DNA of 64,000 nt from Bettongia penicillata ogilbyi (GCA_023548195.1 JAJHZJ010000414.1:2255676-2319675); one strand, 5' to 3'; shown: positions 23,498 through 37,014, counted from the stretch's first letter. Notes: a model not told the origin generated them from the letters alone. Numbers and translations: made by a program.

Positions 23498-23796
23498 CAT
23501 AAACACACATTCAAAATATTTTTCTATCCCGAAGCAGTTATAAGGTAGTGTTTTCATAAATTCCTCCATATTTCCACATATTTATGCATAGTCATATACA
23601 AATTATATACATATAACAAATATGTTTTTATCTATGTATCTTATAAATACCATCTCTTAAGTCTTCTATCATCTCTTAGTCTTCAAGAGAAAAAGAGCAT
23701 ATAGATTGATATACTGAAAATACATTTTTAACTTTGCTAGAGGCATAGATTTAAAACCTTTTTAGCAGCTTAATTCCAAGAAAATTCCACTATTAC

Positions 23797-24018
23797 CTGA
23801 ATGTTGTCAATATCACTGGGATGCAACAGAAAGCACACTTCTTTTAGATTCTTCAAAGATGCTGAATTACTGAATTTGAACACCTGGGAAAGGATTAATT
23901 CTGCAAATATGGTTTTTGGAAATCTCAAATTTCCTGTTCCAATTGCTGGAAAAGTGATTGATGTTAAAGATAGGGAGGCAGTGGTTTCCAGGCATTCAGT
24001 GATAATGTCTTCCATGAT
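23797..24018 (-). CDS. PARP14: PARP14 exon, macrodomain 2 second half
   Basis: 222 nt (74 codons), phase 0 in and out. Acceptor CTATTTTTCAG; donor ATTCAG/GTAATA. The product starts [18 protein letters not shown] and continues [31 protein letters not shown] and [15 protein letters not shown]. [13 protein letters not shown] is the second phosphate loop of a macrodomain. HPSDxxNIQ ends macro 2 in human too. HAL1 copy C lies only about 300 bp 3' of this exon, within the next intron. Confidence 0.96.
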
Positions 24019-24039
24019 CTGAAAAATAGCAAATATTTT

Positions 24040-25360
24040 CATGTAAATCAGATATTAGCATAAGAAATGGGGGATTTTGCCAAAGGAGAATGAGATGTGC
24101 CCTCATGCCTGCAGGGATACTTAACTTTCAGTTGGTCTTTAGGGGTGTGTATGTGTTGGAAAATGATACTTGTAATAGGTAGTGATAAGAGGAAGAAGAG
24201 AGAAATAGAATTTTAAAAACTCTGACTTAACTTGTTTTCTTACTGCTTTTGTGAAGAAATAAAGGAGTTAGAAGGGAAAAGGAAGAAAGAAGAAAGAATG
24301 GTTCAGAGCGGCCATCCCAGAGTTCCATCTATTATTGTTTAATTGGCAAAAATGTCTGACACACTATATATGATTGAGATTCATAAATTCCTTCAGTCTA
24401 AACAGAAGACAAAAATATGAGAGAAAACCCACAACCTTCCAAAGAAACAGTTGAACCCTAGAAATGTGACCTACCCAGATGCAGGGTATACCACCACAGC
24501 CTGCACACTACCTTCTGAGATCACTATTTGAACTTATGTAACAGTGAGAGGTAGTGATGGTGGTGCCTGTCTCACATCAACAGGAAAAATTGAAAAAAAA
24601 TGAACAAACAACAGATTCATTGACTCTGAATGAAGCCACAATGTGCTGCCTTTCCATCCCCTCATCTGATTAATTTTTGTACGGAAAGCATGGGAAAAAG
24701 ATTTCATGATGGTTTCGTGAATTCTTCTTCAAGAAGAAACTGAATGGGACCAAAATGAATCTAGTTATCAGAATTAAGTCTGAATCTGTTCCAAGGTTCT
24801 GATGCACTAGAAAATGCAGTTAGTCAGAGTGGCTTTTGTGTATGTGTTTGTGTGTGTGTGTGTGTGTGTTCATGTGCATGTTTAAAATATTTTATTTATT
24901 GAATGGACAATTTTAAATATATGCAAATAAACAAGTGTTAAAAAGCTGGGAAAAAAAGAAATAGAATAATTGAGGAAAGTACAAAGTACCCTCCAGAGAA
25001 CAAAGTTTTTGAAGGGGAGAGGAGTATAAAGTCAGGAATAAATTAAAACTTCAAAAACCTGTATGCCCACATGTGACTGACTTGACCATCCTCCTCATAG
25101 CACATATGCCCTTCTTTCCTTAATGGAATATGACCACCAGCATAATTAATACCAACTGATACAGCTGTTACTACAAATAGCCTATGACTTTATGTTCCTT
25201 ACTGTTATTGACAGAGTTAGATACATTGCTGTAAATACAACAATGATGGACTCTCCTGTGACTGCGAGTTTGAGTTCCAAAGACACATTTAAGTCATGAT
25301 GATGCTGAAATAAAATTCTGCATGCCTCCAAATTGGCTGGAGATAATATCATAATAATGA
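24040..25360. other. Intron between macro 2 exons, mostly unassigned
   Basis: No coding match. 24844-24869 is a GT microsatellite, and 24880-24950 is AT-rich. Nothing else recognised. Confidence 0.5.
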
Positions 25361-25364
25361 TGAT

Positions 25365-25675
25365 GATGAAGGTGATGATAATAACAACAATAAATATTTA
25401 TAATGATTACATTTTATAGCACTTATAGTATGCCAGGAACTGTGCTAAGTGCTTTATAAATATTAATTTCATTTGATTCTCACAACAATCCTGGGAAGTA
25501 GGTGCGATTATTAATCCTTAATTTATGGATGAGAGAACTGAGACAGGTATACAATTCAGTGACTTGTCCAGGGTCAGATAGCTAGTATGGGTCAAGAGTC
25601 AGAGCAGAACTCTGGTCTTTCTGACTCCAGGCCCAACATTCTCTATCCATTGCAATACTTAGCTGCCAACTCTTC
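25365..25675 (-). repeat. MIR-class SINE, antisense
   Basis: GCCAGGAACTGTGCTAAGTGC, TTCTCACAACAATCCTGGGAAG and CCAGGGTCAGATAGCTAG, ending ACTTAGCTGCC, is the reverse reading of the local SINE family. Preceded by GAT/AATA simple repeats. Confidence 0.82.
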
Positions 25676-25739
25676 TGCTTTCATTGAAAGCTTTATTGAA
25701 ACCTTTTCATAATCCAACTGCAGGCTATATTTCTAGGCT

Positions 25740-26160
25740 TAATGGATATGATACCCTTTCATATAGTCTGTAGCCAAACCAGACTACATCTGATCTTTGT
25801 GAATGACAATAAATCTCTCACTTCCATGACTTTGCACAGGCTGCCTCTTCATGCTTGGTGTACACCCTTAGCCCATCTCCATTTCAAGGAATCCTTAGCT
25901 CCCTTCAAAGGTCAGCTCAAATGCCGCCTTCTGTGTGAGGCATTCTTGGACCTTTGCTGCTGGTTCCCCATCCTCTCCAAATTACTTTGTATTTACTTTC
26001 TTTACATCTTGTGTTTACTTACACATATACATGTGTATTACATTCTCCTGATAGAATGTAAACATGTGAGGGCAAGGACTGTCTAATATTTGTTGTTGTA
26101 TTCCCAAGCATCCAGCACAATATCTGGCATACGGTGGGTGCTTAATAAATGCTTGTTGAT
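25740..26160 (+). mobile_element. L2 3'-end remnant
   Basis: Phrases such as TTTGCACAGGCTGCC, CTTCAAAGGTCAGCTCAAATG and GGTGGGTGCTTAATAAATGC are typical of the L2 3' end. It stops 20 bp from the donor side of the macro 2 exon. Confidence 0.75.
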
Positions 26161-26181
26161 TGAGCTTTAACATTTCTCTAC

Positions 26182-26415
26182 CTTTTGTGATTTCCCTGCT
26201 CCATTATCCCAGGCAGGAGCCACCACATGGAGCACAAATTTGCAGCCCAGATTATAGCCTTTTGTCAGGAGAACATGGCCTTTTTTCACTGATGTTTCTC
26301 CAAATGTATTTAATTCTTCCTGGAGTTCTGGGCCAGCTTTTCTCAATATAGCCAGAGAAAGTGGGGCATTGTCAAGATGAAGATCCAAAGGGATGGAATT
26401 TACAATAACATCCGT
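26182..26415 (-). CDS. PARP14: PARP14 exon, macrodomain 2 first half
   Basis: 234 nt, phase 0 in and out. Acceptor TTATTTTAG; donor CAAAAG/GTAGAG. The product begins TDVIVNSIPLDLHLDNAPL and continues AILRKAGPELQEEL, then CKFVLHVVAPAWDNGAG. Human macro 2 has the same order (TDVVVNSVPLDL, LLEKAGPELQEEL, YVLHVVAPEW). The canonical NAAN...GG loop is replaced by NSIPLDLHLDNAPL, as in human macro 2, so this is an ADP-ribose reader type rather than a typical hydrolase (inference from family). Confidence 0.95.
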
Positions 26416-26694
26416 CTAAAATAAAAACAAATCTCGTTAACATAATCACATCAATAAATCTTCACGTGCAAAGCAATGTGACAGATGCCAAGATGTATAA
26501 GAAATGGTGCCTACCTCCAGAAAGCTTACAATCTATTTGGGGAGTTAAGCCCAACATGTAAAATTTAAGTTGAAACCAACATAAAAGTAAAGGCATAGAA
26601 CAGTATAAATTTAATGGCTTAATAATTATTCCAGTGGTTATTGCTACAGTATAGAGATAACAACCACTGTGGCAATGGGAAGGGAAGAAGGAAA

Positions 26695-27540
26695 GGAAAA
26701 AGCTTTTATTAAGCTCCTATTAAGTGGCAGGCACTGTGCTAAGTGATTTGCAAATATCTCTGATATTTGATATATATATATATCAATCAATATCCAATAT
26801 ATATGATACATATGATATATGATATAGGAAATCTTTTGTTACCTGGAACTGAGTAGGCACTTAATAAGTGTTTATGGACTAGCTGAGGATGACAAGGGTT
26901 AAGTAACCTTCCTAGGTGCACAAAGGTAGTAACTGTCTGAAGTCAGATTTGAATTCAAGTTGTCCTAATTTTAGACACAGCATACCAACTGCTGAGTCTC
27001 CTAGCTTCCCCTGATTCCCCCCTACCTCCACCCAACCCAAAAATAGACTGCTGAAATATAAAGCAGCATCACCTCCCACAATGGAAGGAAACCATGAACA
27101 TTTCCCTTCCCCAACTAACTCTCATTGTCCCATTGTCCAGCATCAACTGCACTCAAGATGCCCACTGTCATCTGGACGCTGATTCTCATGTCCTTATCTC
27201 TATGAAATGCAATCCAGAGCCAAACTCCACTCTAATCATTGCATACACTGTCTTCTTCCCAGGGGACCATTCATTCTATCATTACTCCTAAGGACCTTTG
27301 GGTTTTGTCACACAACCCACTACTTCTCTTGGCTAAGTTCTACCTGACCTTTTATTCTGCTATGAACCAAATAGTATAATAGTGACCTTATATGAACCCT
27401 CATTTATTTGTTCTTTCCCACATTAAAATATCAACTCGATGAGAGCAGAGACTGTCTTGATTTCCTATTTGTGTTACAAAACTGAACATATAGTTTTGTA
27501 CATAGTGCTGTAATAAATGCTTTTCCATTTCATTCCATCA
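26695..27540. repeat. Antisense SINE (26695-27015) and L2 3' remnant (27090-27540)
   Basis: The first has GGCAGGCACTGTGCTAAGTG and CTGCTGAGTCTCCTAGCTTCC, with an AT-rich insert at 26767-26825. The second has L2 text ending GATGAGAGCAGAGACTGTC and GCTGTAATAAATGC. Confidence 0.65.
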
Positions 27541-27779
27541 TTTCAGACTGGATAATCTGGGGCAGCTTTGTGGGATTTGAGCTGGGCCCTGAAATAGTAG
27601 CACTTGTTAATCAGATGAATACAAAGGGAAAAGGCAAGAGCAATATATTTTTAGGTGAAGGGCTTGACTTTTAATCTTTTAAAAATAAAATAAAAATATA
27701 TAAGAACAAAATCAAGTCCTTAACAGAGATGAGTTCCAAAGAAAAATTCAAATGTTGAAAAAGCATATAAGAAAAGCAC

Positions 27780-28165
27780 CATTATATTAATAAGAAGAAA
27801 TAGACTTCATTCCCATCATTGAAAAGTTGATTTAAAAAAACAGCCAGTGTTCGAGTTGCTATGGGAAGCAATGCATACTGATAGGATAAGGGGAGTTAGA
27901 AATTTCCAAACATATGGGAAAACAATTTGCAAATATGTGAAAAACAGACAATAAACTGTTCAGACCTTTTGACTTAGCAAAATTATTTTTGGGTTCAGAC
28001 CTTATGAAGGTCTCAAATCCCAAACAGAATATAGCAATCACAGCAGCAATCTTCATAGTAGCAAAAAAAAAGGGGGAAGAAATATTCGAGTAATAAGGAT
28101 GCTATGAATATAATAGAATATTACTATCTTATAAGAAGCAATGAAAATGAAGAATTAATTTTAAA
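27780..28165 (+). mobile_element. L1 3'-end fragment
   Basis: GGAAAACAATTTGCAAATATG, CCTTTTGACTTAGCAAAATTA and ATAATAGAATATTACTATC are L1 ORF2 C-terminal/3' UTR phrases. Decayed. Confidence 0.55.
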
Positions 28166-29560
28166 AAATACTTAGCATTTATGGAAGCACTTTACAAAAA
28201 TTTCATTTCATCTCCATAACAACCCTGTGAAGCAAGTGCTCTTACTATCTCTACTTAAGGATGAGTAAATTGAGGCAGATAGTGGTTAGGTGGCTTGCAA
28301 TTTCTTGCAAATTCCTTGCTTGAGGGTAGATTTGAACTCAGGTCATTTTTACTCCAGAAGCAGTGCTCTATCCACTGTGTACTTAGGGGCTGCAAGTAAA
28401 ACATGGTAAGACTTTTATCAACTAATGATTAATGAAGTCAGGGTTGCTGGAGAAAGGTAGTGGGTAAGAGAGTAATGCAAAAATGCAAAAAGGAAAAAAA
28501 GATAGCATTGATAAAACATTTTAAAAAACTCAGAAGTAAGTTCAGATGTGGAGAGAGACAAGCAGGGCTGTTCTGTTAAAATAGTGGTAAATGTAATATA
28601 TCTTTTTTAAAAACATCAGCTAAATTGTACATAATAGAAGTTCTTAATTTCATATATAATTTTTTGTGTCTCTTTCTATGTCAACCTATTAATGTTGATT
28701 GCTATTTTTGAAGTTGTTGATAAAGAAGAAAAACAATTTTTAAAGATAAACTAAAAAATATGACTGGGGCAGCTATATGGCTCAGTGGACAGACTTCTGG
28801 CCCCAGAGTCAGGAGGACCAGAGTTCAAAACCAATCTTAGACACTAGCTGTATGACCCTGGGCAAGAGCAAGGGCAAGACATTTAAATCTGTTTGACTTA
28901 ACTTCCTTCATCTACAAAATGAGCTGGAGAAGGAAATGGCAAACTACTCCAGTATCTTTGCCAAGAAAACCCAAAAAAGGGTCATGAAGAGTTGGACATG
29001 ATTGAATCAATGGAACAACAATAAAAAGCATGACCTGCCTTTTAACAAAAAATGTTTCCTTCTCTAGAATAGACACTTTCTAGGTGGAAGCTGGGCAACT
29101 AGGTAGTCAAGTGGATAGAGTGCAGGACATGGAGTCAGGAAAACTCATTTTCCTGACTTCATATCTGGCCTCAAACAATTTGCAGTTGTGAGATCAAGTT
29201 ACTCAACTCACTTGCTCAGTTTTTTAATCTTTAAAATGAGTTAGAGAAGGAAATGGCAAATTACTCCAATATCTTTGCCAAGAAAACCCCAAAGGAAATC
29301 ACAGACAATTGGACACAAGTGAAAAATGACAAAACTAGATAAAGTAGCTCTTGGCTAGTTACAACAATGGAAAGGGATATGTGCTGGATCATGTAAAATT
29401 TCTTTATGAAGGTAGCATGGTATCATGACTAGGCCATGGATTTGTAGATAGGAAGAACTAGGTAGAAACCTGCCTTCAACACTTATGAGCTATATGACCC
29501 TGGGCAAGTCAATGGACTTATATTCAACTTCCACATGCTCAAGGGAGTAGAATTTTAACC
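28165..29560. repeat. Cluster of four SINE copies
   Basis: 28165-28390 is an antisense MIR-class copy. 28765-29030 and 29085-29345 are plus-strand long SINEs (GGATAGAGTGCAGGACATGGA, GAAGGAAATGGCAAATTACTCC, CTTTGCCAAGAAAACCCC, then GACA..GA..GAAAAATGAC), the tRNA-headed, RTE-tailed marsupial type. 29405-29560 is another MIR-class piece. They lie just 3' of the giant PARP14 exon. Confidence 0.8.
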
Positions 29561-29690
29561 TTAGACTAAATCTGCATTAACTTTATAAAGATTGTATGCT
29601 AAAAGTATATATGATCCCAGTTACATGTGAATCAGGTCACTTAAATTTCAAAGTAAACTTCAGTGGTGTTTGGTAAGTGGTAATACCCAC

Positions 29691-31948
29691 CTGCACATCC
29701 TGAACATCCCCTCTCATCAAGTTGATGCTCAGCTGTTCACTGATTTGGATAGAGTCCAACACATTAGTAAGTTCAGTACTTTTTCTCAAGGTGGTTTTCT
29801 GGTTTTCTAATGGTGTATCGGACGGTGAATTGCTACTAGATAATGCATCTTTAAAAATGGTCCTCACAGCTTCAGAAAAAGCCTGAACTGTCTCCTCAGA
29901 TGAATCAACAAGATGAATCTTTTTCAAGCTATGTTTATTTTGGGAGTTCTGGAAGTTTTCCTTGATGGACAGGATGATGGTCTCTGCACACTCTTTTAAG
30001 GGGAAGCCAAATGCCCCAGAACTGATAGCTGGGATGGCTATTGAAGTGTGCCCATAAACTCCACCTAGATGAAGAGACTCAGTGATAGCATTTTTTAGTA
30101 GCTGCACACATCTGTGAGCATCTTTTTGTGTCCACTTGGGGCCAACAGCATGAATCACTTTCTTATATGGGAGCTGTCCAGCATCTGAGACAACAGCACA
30201 GCCAGGAGGAATCTTGCCCCTTTTCTGGATTATTTGGTCACAGTCCCTCTGTAGCACTGGGCCTGCTGCTTTAGAGAGTGCAGCTGCCAGGCCTCCATAG
30301 TGCTTTAGGTCCTCATTTGCTGCATTCACCACCACATCTGCTGAGAACTGGGTTAAGTCACCTTTCTGAACAGTTAATAAGATGCCAGATTCTAAGGTCA
30401 TCTTGCAATGGACCTTCTGGCCATCAATGCTGCCTCCACTGCTCTCATCTCCATCTTCTTGTAGCCAGACTAAACAATTATACCTCTGTTTGACTTCCCT
30501 TGTACAATAATCTTCTTTGTCTTTGAATAAGGATTTGGCTGCTGGTTTATCAATGATAAACTTTCTAACATATAATGACTCTAATGTTTCTTCAACCATG
30601 GATTTTCCTCTTACCACTTCTCCTTTTGGACCACACAGTGCAATGCCTCTTTGGTTGGCCAGAGTTTTGAAATCAACCTTCACATTTCTTTTCTTTAGTT
30701 TTTTCCAGATTTGTTTTTTCTCCTCCTGGATATACTGGATAACTCCTAGAGAGTTCACAGAGACAAACTCCTGTACTTTTTCATTTTTTTCTGTAAATTC
30801 ATGAAGTTCCTGATAGCTTTCACACACAGGACTAACACAACCAGCAATGATTATCTGAACACCAGAGCCTGAATTTTGCTCTTCTATTATCACAGTCCTT
30901 GAGGAGCAGTTGTATTTCTTGTTTAATTCATCAGTGAGTTTTTTCCACCGAAAATCATTAAGAATTCCACTTTCTACCACACTGATGCACTTGAAATCCA
31001 GGACTCTCTTCATATGTTCTTCAGCTTCTGAAAGAATTTGGGGAGAGGAGCCATACAGCACAACTGCTTCACCTTCCAACTCATAAGAAGCAGGAATATT
31101 CTCTGCTCCAAAAAGAGACTCGGAGAATGTCTCACAGTTTACCTGCTGCAGAAACTGAATGATCTGAGGAGGAACATGGAGGAATTTCTGAGCCAAGCTG
31201 TGCAACTTCTCCAGAATTTCACTCTTTGCTTTGTACACATCTGCAGCCAATCCACTCAGACAAATGCTCTTTGTGAGGGCATCATAAGTGACTTCCAGTT
31301 CTGGGTATTCCTTGTGGAGAGTCTCTTCTAACCCATTCTTGCATAAAATGGAAAATCTTCCAGGACATATGTTCCAGTTCTCACTTATATTTTTTTTTCT
31401 CCTTTCTATTTTTTCAATGAGCCTTTCTCCAGTTCTTCGCACATCCTCCAATCTCCCTGCTATGACCACTGTTTCCTGAAGCTTATCAAATTCAATAAAA
31501 ACTCTCTTATTTTCCATGCTATTTCTAATGGCTTCCCACATCACTGGGTCTGCATTATACTTCTTAACCTGATATTCAGACATGAGGCAAGAGAATCTCA
31601 TGGAAACATCCTCACTCCATGTCTTGATTATGTAGCTGTTTGTTCTCCTTTGGCTGAGTAATGTAGCTGAAGGACTGAGCATAATTTTTGGTTCTTTACC
31701 ATTGGGTTTAGACCATGTTAACTCACAATGATAGCTCTCCATGGTGCTAGTTATCTCTCCAATTACTTGATCATCATTCTGTAAGAACTTCAATAGATAA
31801 GGGTCCACTGGTATTGATAATGTTTCTGGCAGCTTCACTGGTGGCTTTTCCTTTCCATATAAAGCAGTACCCAAACTATGGTAGTATGGGAACATCGAAA
31901 TGGGATTGTTGATGAAGAGAAGATTCTTTGTCAACATGGCTTTGACCA
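29691..31948 (-). CDS. PARP14: PARP14 giant exon: KH-rich region and macrodomain 1
   Basis: One open exon of 2,258 nt (752 codons), entered in phase 1 after TTCTTTTAG and left in phase 0 at CAG/GTGGGT. The first ~40 residues include ISMFPYYHSLGTALYGKE, almost as in human. Residues ~40-510 hold the KH-like repeats, which are diverged but collinear, with anchors such as CPGRFSILCKNGLEE and QIIQFLQQVNCETFSE. Residues ~515-700 are macrodomain 1. It has GDLTQFSADVVVNAANEDL, the glycine loop HYGGLAAALSKAAGP, HAVGPKW and AIPAISSGAFGFPL, all ADP-ribose contacts of an active macrodomain. In the family, macro 1 is reported to bind and hydrolyse ADP-ribose marks. The last ~50 residues are the linker and first strand of macro 2 (INLMRGDVQDVQ). 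Confidence 0.97.
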
Positions 31949-32259
31949 CTAAAAGAAAAAGAAACAAATAAACATAAAGTTTTACAGCTCCTAAAAGTTT
32001 AATTACACCATGATGCATCTAAATTCAGGCAGAATTTGTCTTTGTATTGAAATTGTGAAATAATTGCCATTATTGCACTCTTTTGTGCTCAATTTAAAGA
32101 GACATACTAATGTAATGCAATTTTTCCACTTAAAGAATGAGCTATATTCTCCCAATATTTATTTTAAAATAGAATTCTCTCAAGGGATTATTTTCCAGTT
32201 CAATCCCATGAAAACACTGAGCAGCTGAGGTTTACTCTGTAAAAAAAGTGGCTATTTTG

Positions 32260-32860
32260 AAATAAAAAATATTCTTTTTAATAACATTTTTAAATAAAAT
32301 TTTGAGTTCAAAATTTTATCCCTCTCTCCTTTCCTTCCCTCTTTTCTAAAAGAGTTAGCAATTAGATCTACTTTATCTATGTATAATTATGTAAAACATA
32401 TTTCCATAATAGTCAGGTTGTAAAAGAAGAAATAGTTTACAAGATAAATACAGTTTGAAAAATTAAAAAAAAACATAAAAAAATTAAGTGAAAATAGTTT
32501 GTTTCATTCTGCATTCAGTTCTTTCTATGGATGTGGATAGCATTTTCCATCATGAGTCTTTTGGAATTTTCCTGGAACATTGCATTGCTGAGAAGAGCTA
32601 AGTCAATCATATTTGATCACCACTAAATATTGCTGTTGCTGTGTACAGTGTTCTCTTGGCTCTGCACAGTTCAATTTGCACCAGGTCATGTAAGTCTTTC
32701 CCGGGTTTTTTCTGAAATCCACCTGCTCATCCTTTCTAATAGAACAATAATGTTCTACTACATTCATGTATCACAAATTGTTCAACCATTCCCCAAATGA
32801 TGGACTTTCCTTCAATTTCCACTTCAAAAAAATCATTCTTAAGAATGCAGTAAATATTCC
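32260..32860 (-). mobile_element. Antisense L1 3'-end remnant
   Basis: The plus strand reads CATTCATGTATCACAAATTG, CAACCATTCCCCAAATGATGG and CAGGTCATGTAAGTCTTTCC. These are exact reverse themes of the L1 3' end at 63.4 kb (GGGGAATCACTGAGGAAGCTG). Confidence 0.72.
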
Positions 32861-34260
32861 AGTACTTGTTTAAAGGGAAATTGATCATTATCCAAAAAGA
32901 TGAATGTAGTGAGATTCAAAACAAAGATAATATATTAAGATACAAATTAGAAATGCCACTGTATCTGGTGGAATATTAGAAATTCTGGCTGTATGATCAT
33001 CCACCCTAAATACTGCCTAATGGAGTGCTTTGCTCTCAAGGCAAATCCGTGGTTGAATTTTTCCACCTTCACACTTCTGTGTTTACACATAAGTTAATTG
33101 TTTTCTTTATTTTGTGCTCCCCCAAGATCATACAGATGATCAATAACAGAGGTATAGTTTGAAACCAGGTCCTTTAGCTCTGTGTGTAGTACCCTTTGTC
33201 CCACCCATGCTGCCTTCCTCTCCTGAACCTGTTAGCCTTTTCCATACATGTTTAGAGAGTAACCTACATTTCTTACTGTGATAATACCCTGAGATAATAG
33301 TACTTAAAGGCTGAAATGGCTCATTCATTAAACATTTATTGTGTCTACAGGCACAAGATACTGGACCATGATCTTATCCATGGCATGAGACCCTAATGCT
33401 CTGACATTATTGTTACATTATGCAAAGCTCATTTCAAGTCAGGGACTTGGAATCAGCAAGCCTGGGTTTGAGCTCCAGCTCTGACTCCAACTGTCTTTAT
33501 TTCCTCATTTGTCAGCTGGTAACTCTCAATACTTTTGCAATTACTTCACAGGTAAGAATAAAGGAGAGTCCTCTTTATCTCCAAAGTGAATGTGAGCTGG
33601 CATCATTATGTGAGACAATAATAATGAAGAAATTAGTGATCTGAATAGAAGATATTCATCAGACAGATCCCAATATAATGACTCTTTTAAATAAAAAATG
33701 CCAATAATACCAATGCCAATGATAATAAAACACCAATAAAATGTCAGTTATTTAAAAAAACCTTGGTTGAGTCAAATTTTGAGGCTCTTAGAATTTCTTG
33801 AGTAGAATCCAGAAGTATTCACTGTTGCACATTAGCCAACAATGGAGTTCATTAATTAGATCGTTAATTAATAAGCACTTGAGTTAACACAGGCAACACA
33901 AGAGGCACAGATTCCTCTGTGAGTGCTGGAAGGTGGTAGTGTGGCCAAAAGTGAATTTATGATTTCACAAAATTCTTAAAAGTCAAGGATTATGCTGAGA
34001 CACAGTTGTGCTGCAAGTGTAGCTTCAGCTGAATTTCACAATGCCTTGTTAATATGATTCTGAACTTGCTTAGGCACATCTGTGTTAGGCACCATGGCTA
34101 ACAAGTGTGACAGACCTCTGTGCAGATGTACATGGTATATGCTTGGCACAGTACCACAGGTAGGGTATTTTGGGGTGGATGTCATTGATTTTTGCAGAGA
34201 GATTTGGAAGCACCATCAAAGAATAGATATGATATTGGCGTCCGTGTTCTCCTACTAGCA
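32861..34260. other. Intron, no gene; short repeat traces only
   Basis: No PARP14 exon is expected here, because phases on either side already join. No long repeat was recognised. Confidence 0.45.
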
Positions 34261-36510
34261 GGGCACTCCATCTCTCAGCTCTGGGCATTTTCCTTGGCTG
34301 TCTGCCATGCTTAGAATGCTCTCCTTACTCGTCTCTGCCTTCTGGCATCCACAGCTTTCTTTAAGGCCCAACTAAAATCCTGTCTTCTACAGGGATTATT
34401 TCCCAATATCCATTAATTCTAGTGCTGCCTCTCCATTGCTAATTTCTTATTTATCCTGCACATAGCTTGTTTGTACACTGTTGTGTGCTTGTTGTTTTCT
34501 CTGGTAGCCCTTGAGTTCCTTAAGAGCAGGGATTGTTTTTTGCCTTTCTTTGTATCCTCAGCACTCAGTAGGTGCTTATCCTGGCACATAGTAGGTACTT
34601 AATAAATACTGATGGACAGGCTGAACATTGACATAGGAGTAGAAAACTCTTCTGAATGGAGAGTGTTGAAGCTTTTCTGCTGCCACACACTTTACTTCCA
34701 GGTCAGTCACTAGCTATCCTTTGAAGCCCCAAAAGAAGCTCCCAGTTGGTAATCATTTAGACATCTTCTCCCCTCTTCTTCATTTCCTATCATTCACACA
34801 CCTTCTGCTACTCTCTCTCCCTTCATCCCTGTCTCACATGATGAAGTAGACATTTCTTTCCAAGGCTAACTTCTCTATTTATATGAGATCTCATTTCATT
34901 CCATTTACTGTGTCAGATTGCCTTCTCTCTTGCCCCCACTCTTCCACTTATTTTCATTCTCACCATGTCTACAGGCTTTCCTTACTGCCTACAAACATGG
35001 ATTTTTCTCTTCCCTCCCGAAAAAATTCTCCCCTCAATTGACTCTTCCTCACATCGGTCCTGTATCTCTTTTTCCTCTTGTATCGAACCTCTTAAAAAAG
35101 ACTCTCTATAATAGATGCCTACAATCTCTCTCCTCTCACTCTCTTCTAAACCTCTTATGATTCCGCTTCTGGTCTTATCATTCCAAAAAATGACTCTCCA
35201 GAGTTATTGATGATGTCTTCTTTGCCGCATCCATTGACCTTTCCTTTATCCTCATTCTCCTTGACTCCTCTGCAGCCTTTGACCCTGTTAACCACTTTCT
35301 TCTCCTTGAGACCTCTTTCTCTCTAGGTTTTTGGGACACCATTTCACCTTGGTTTGCACCGTCTTTACCTGGCCATTCCTCTGTCTCTTTAGCTGGATCC
35401 CTTTCCAGTTCGCATCCTCTAACAGGGCTGTCCTGAGCTATTTTCTTACCTCCCTCCATACTTCCTTCATTTGGTGATCTCATAAGCTCCCATGGATTCA
35501 CTATGCTGATGATTCTCAAATCTGCCTATCTTGCCCCAAACTCTCTGTTGCTCTTCTATCTCACATCTCCAACTGCCTTTTGGACATCTCAAACTGAATG
35601 TCCAGTAATCCTATTAGACTCAATAACATGTCTAAAACTGATTTTGCTGTACCCCTGCCCTGAACCATGCCTACCTGCTAGCTACCCACATTGTAGAAGG
35701 CAATACCATCTTCCCTGTTCCTCAGGCTCAAAACCTAGGAGTCTTCTTGGAGTCCTCACTATCTCTCACCCACCCAACCAAATCTAAGCTCTTGCCAAGA
35801 CCTCTTGTTTTTTCCTTTGTAACATCTCTTGAAAACTACCCCTTTCCTCCTCTGCTTCTGCCACCACCCTCATCACCTCATACCTGAACTAGGCAGGAGC
35901 CTACTGGTGGGGTCTGCCTGTTTTAAGTCTCTCCCCACTCCAATCCATTCTCCATTTAGCCACTGTGATTTTCCTAAAATGTAGGTCTAATCATGTCATT
36001 CCTCCCACCTCACATAGTAACTCCAGTGGCTCCCTATTGTCTTCAGGAACAAACAGAAAAATCCTCCATTTGGCATTCAAAGCCTTTCATGATATAGCCC
36101 TCTCCTACCTTTTCTTCTTACACCTTATTCTATACCATGTACTTAATGTTCCATAAACAAGATATGCCATTTCTCAGCTCCTAGACTTTTGTCTGGCTGT
36201 CCCCCATGCCTTGGAATGCTCTCCTTCCTCATTCCCATCTACCAACCTCCCTGGTTTCCTTTAAATCCCAACGAAAATCCCTTCTATGACTGGAAGCCGT
36301 ACTCATCCCCTCTTAATTCTACTCTTTTCCTTCTATTAGAAGGTTGTTATATATCCTATATATAGCTTGCTCTGTATATATTTACTTGCAAGTTGTTGTC
36401 CCATTTCTGTTATAAGCTCCCTTAATGCAAGGACTATTTTTTGCCTGTTTTCATAGCCTCAGTGCCAGGCATAGAAGACACAGTTAATAAATTTTATTAC
36501 TAGATTAACT
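34260..36510 (+). mobile_element. L2 remnants, two or more pieces
   Basis: 34260-34620 is an L2 3' end (CTTAAGAGCAGGGATTG, CATAGTAGGTACTTAATAAA). 34800-36510 is a longer L2 with part of the reverse transcriptase (TGACTCCTCTGCAGCCTTTG, corresponding to D.S.AAFD) and its own 3' end (CACAGTTAATAAA). All frames are broken. Confidence 0.75.
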
Positions 36511-37014
36511 TTCTATTACTTTTTAGGATTTTCATGAATTTGGAGCATTGTCTTATGTTCAAAATACCTCCAGGTGAACAGGCAGGATCCATTACTATTC
36601 TGAAGAGGAACTAGATCTTGGGAAACGTTACATGGCCACAAAGGTAACATAAAGGGTATAGCTTACCCTGGGACTAGAAAAGAGTCCATTTCTGGAATCT
36701 TTACTAGGGAATCTTGATCAAACTATAAGGGATTCCCATATTACAAGTAGCAAGTGAATGTATAAGGGAAAAAGTGATATCAAACACTTTCTAAGATGCC
36801 ATCCAACTTGAGAATCCTAGGATTATTTAATGCACATACAGTGTGATATTAGGGTCCAGGACACCTGGGTTGTAGTGGAAGGGCCAACAATGGATAAGTG
36901 TGACATCAGACAGGTAAAAACTGCTCTTGGCATTCTTTATTTGATTTGCCAAAGAAGGGCATTGTCTCTCTCTAAGGTTCCTCATGGTGTTAAAATAACA
37001 GGGCTTTTTATGCC

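Noticed and set aside
30278..31479. Plus-strand open frames opposite the giant PARP14 exon
   Set aside because: They are antisense shadows of a conserved coding exon, with no homology and no starts of their own.
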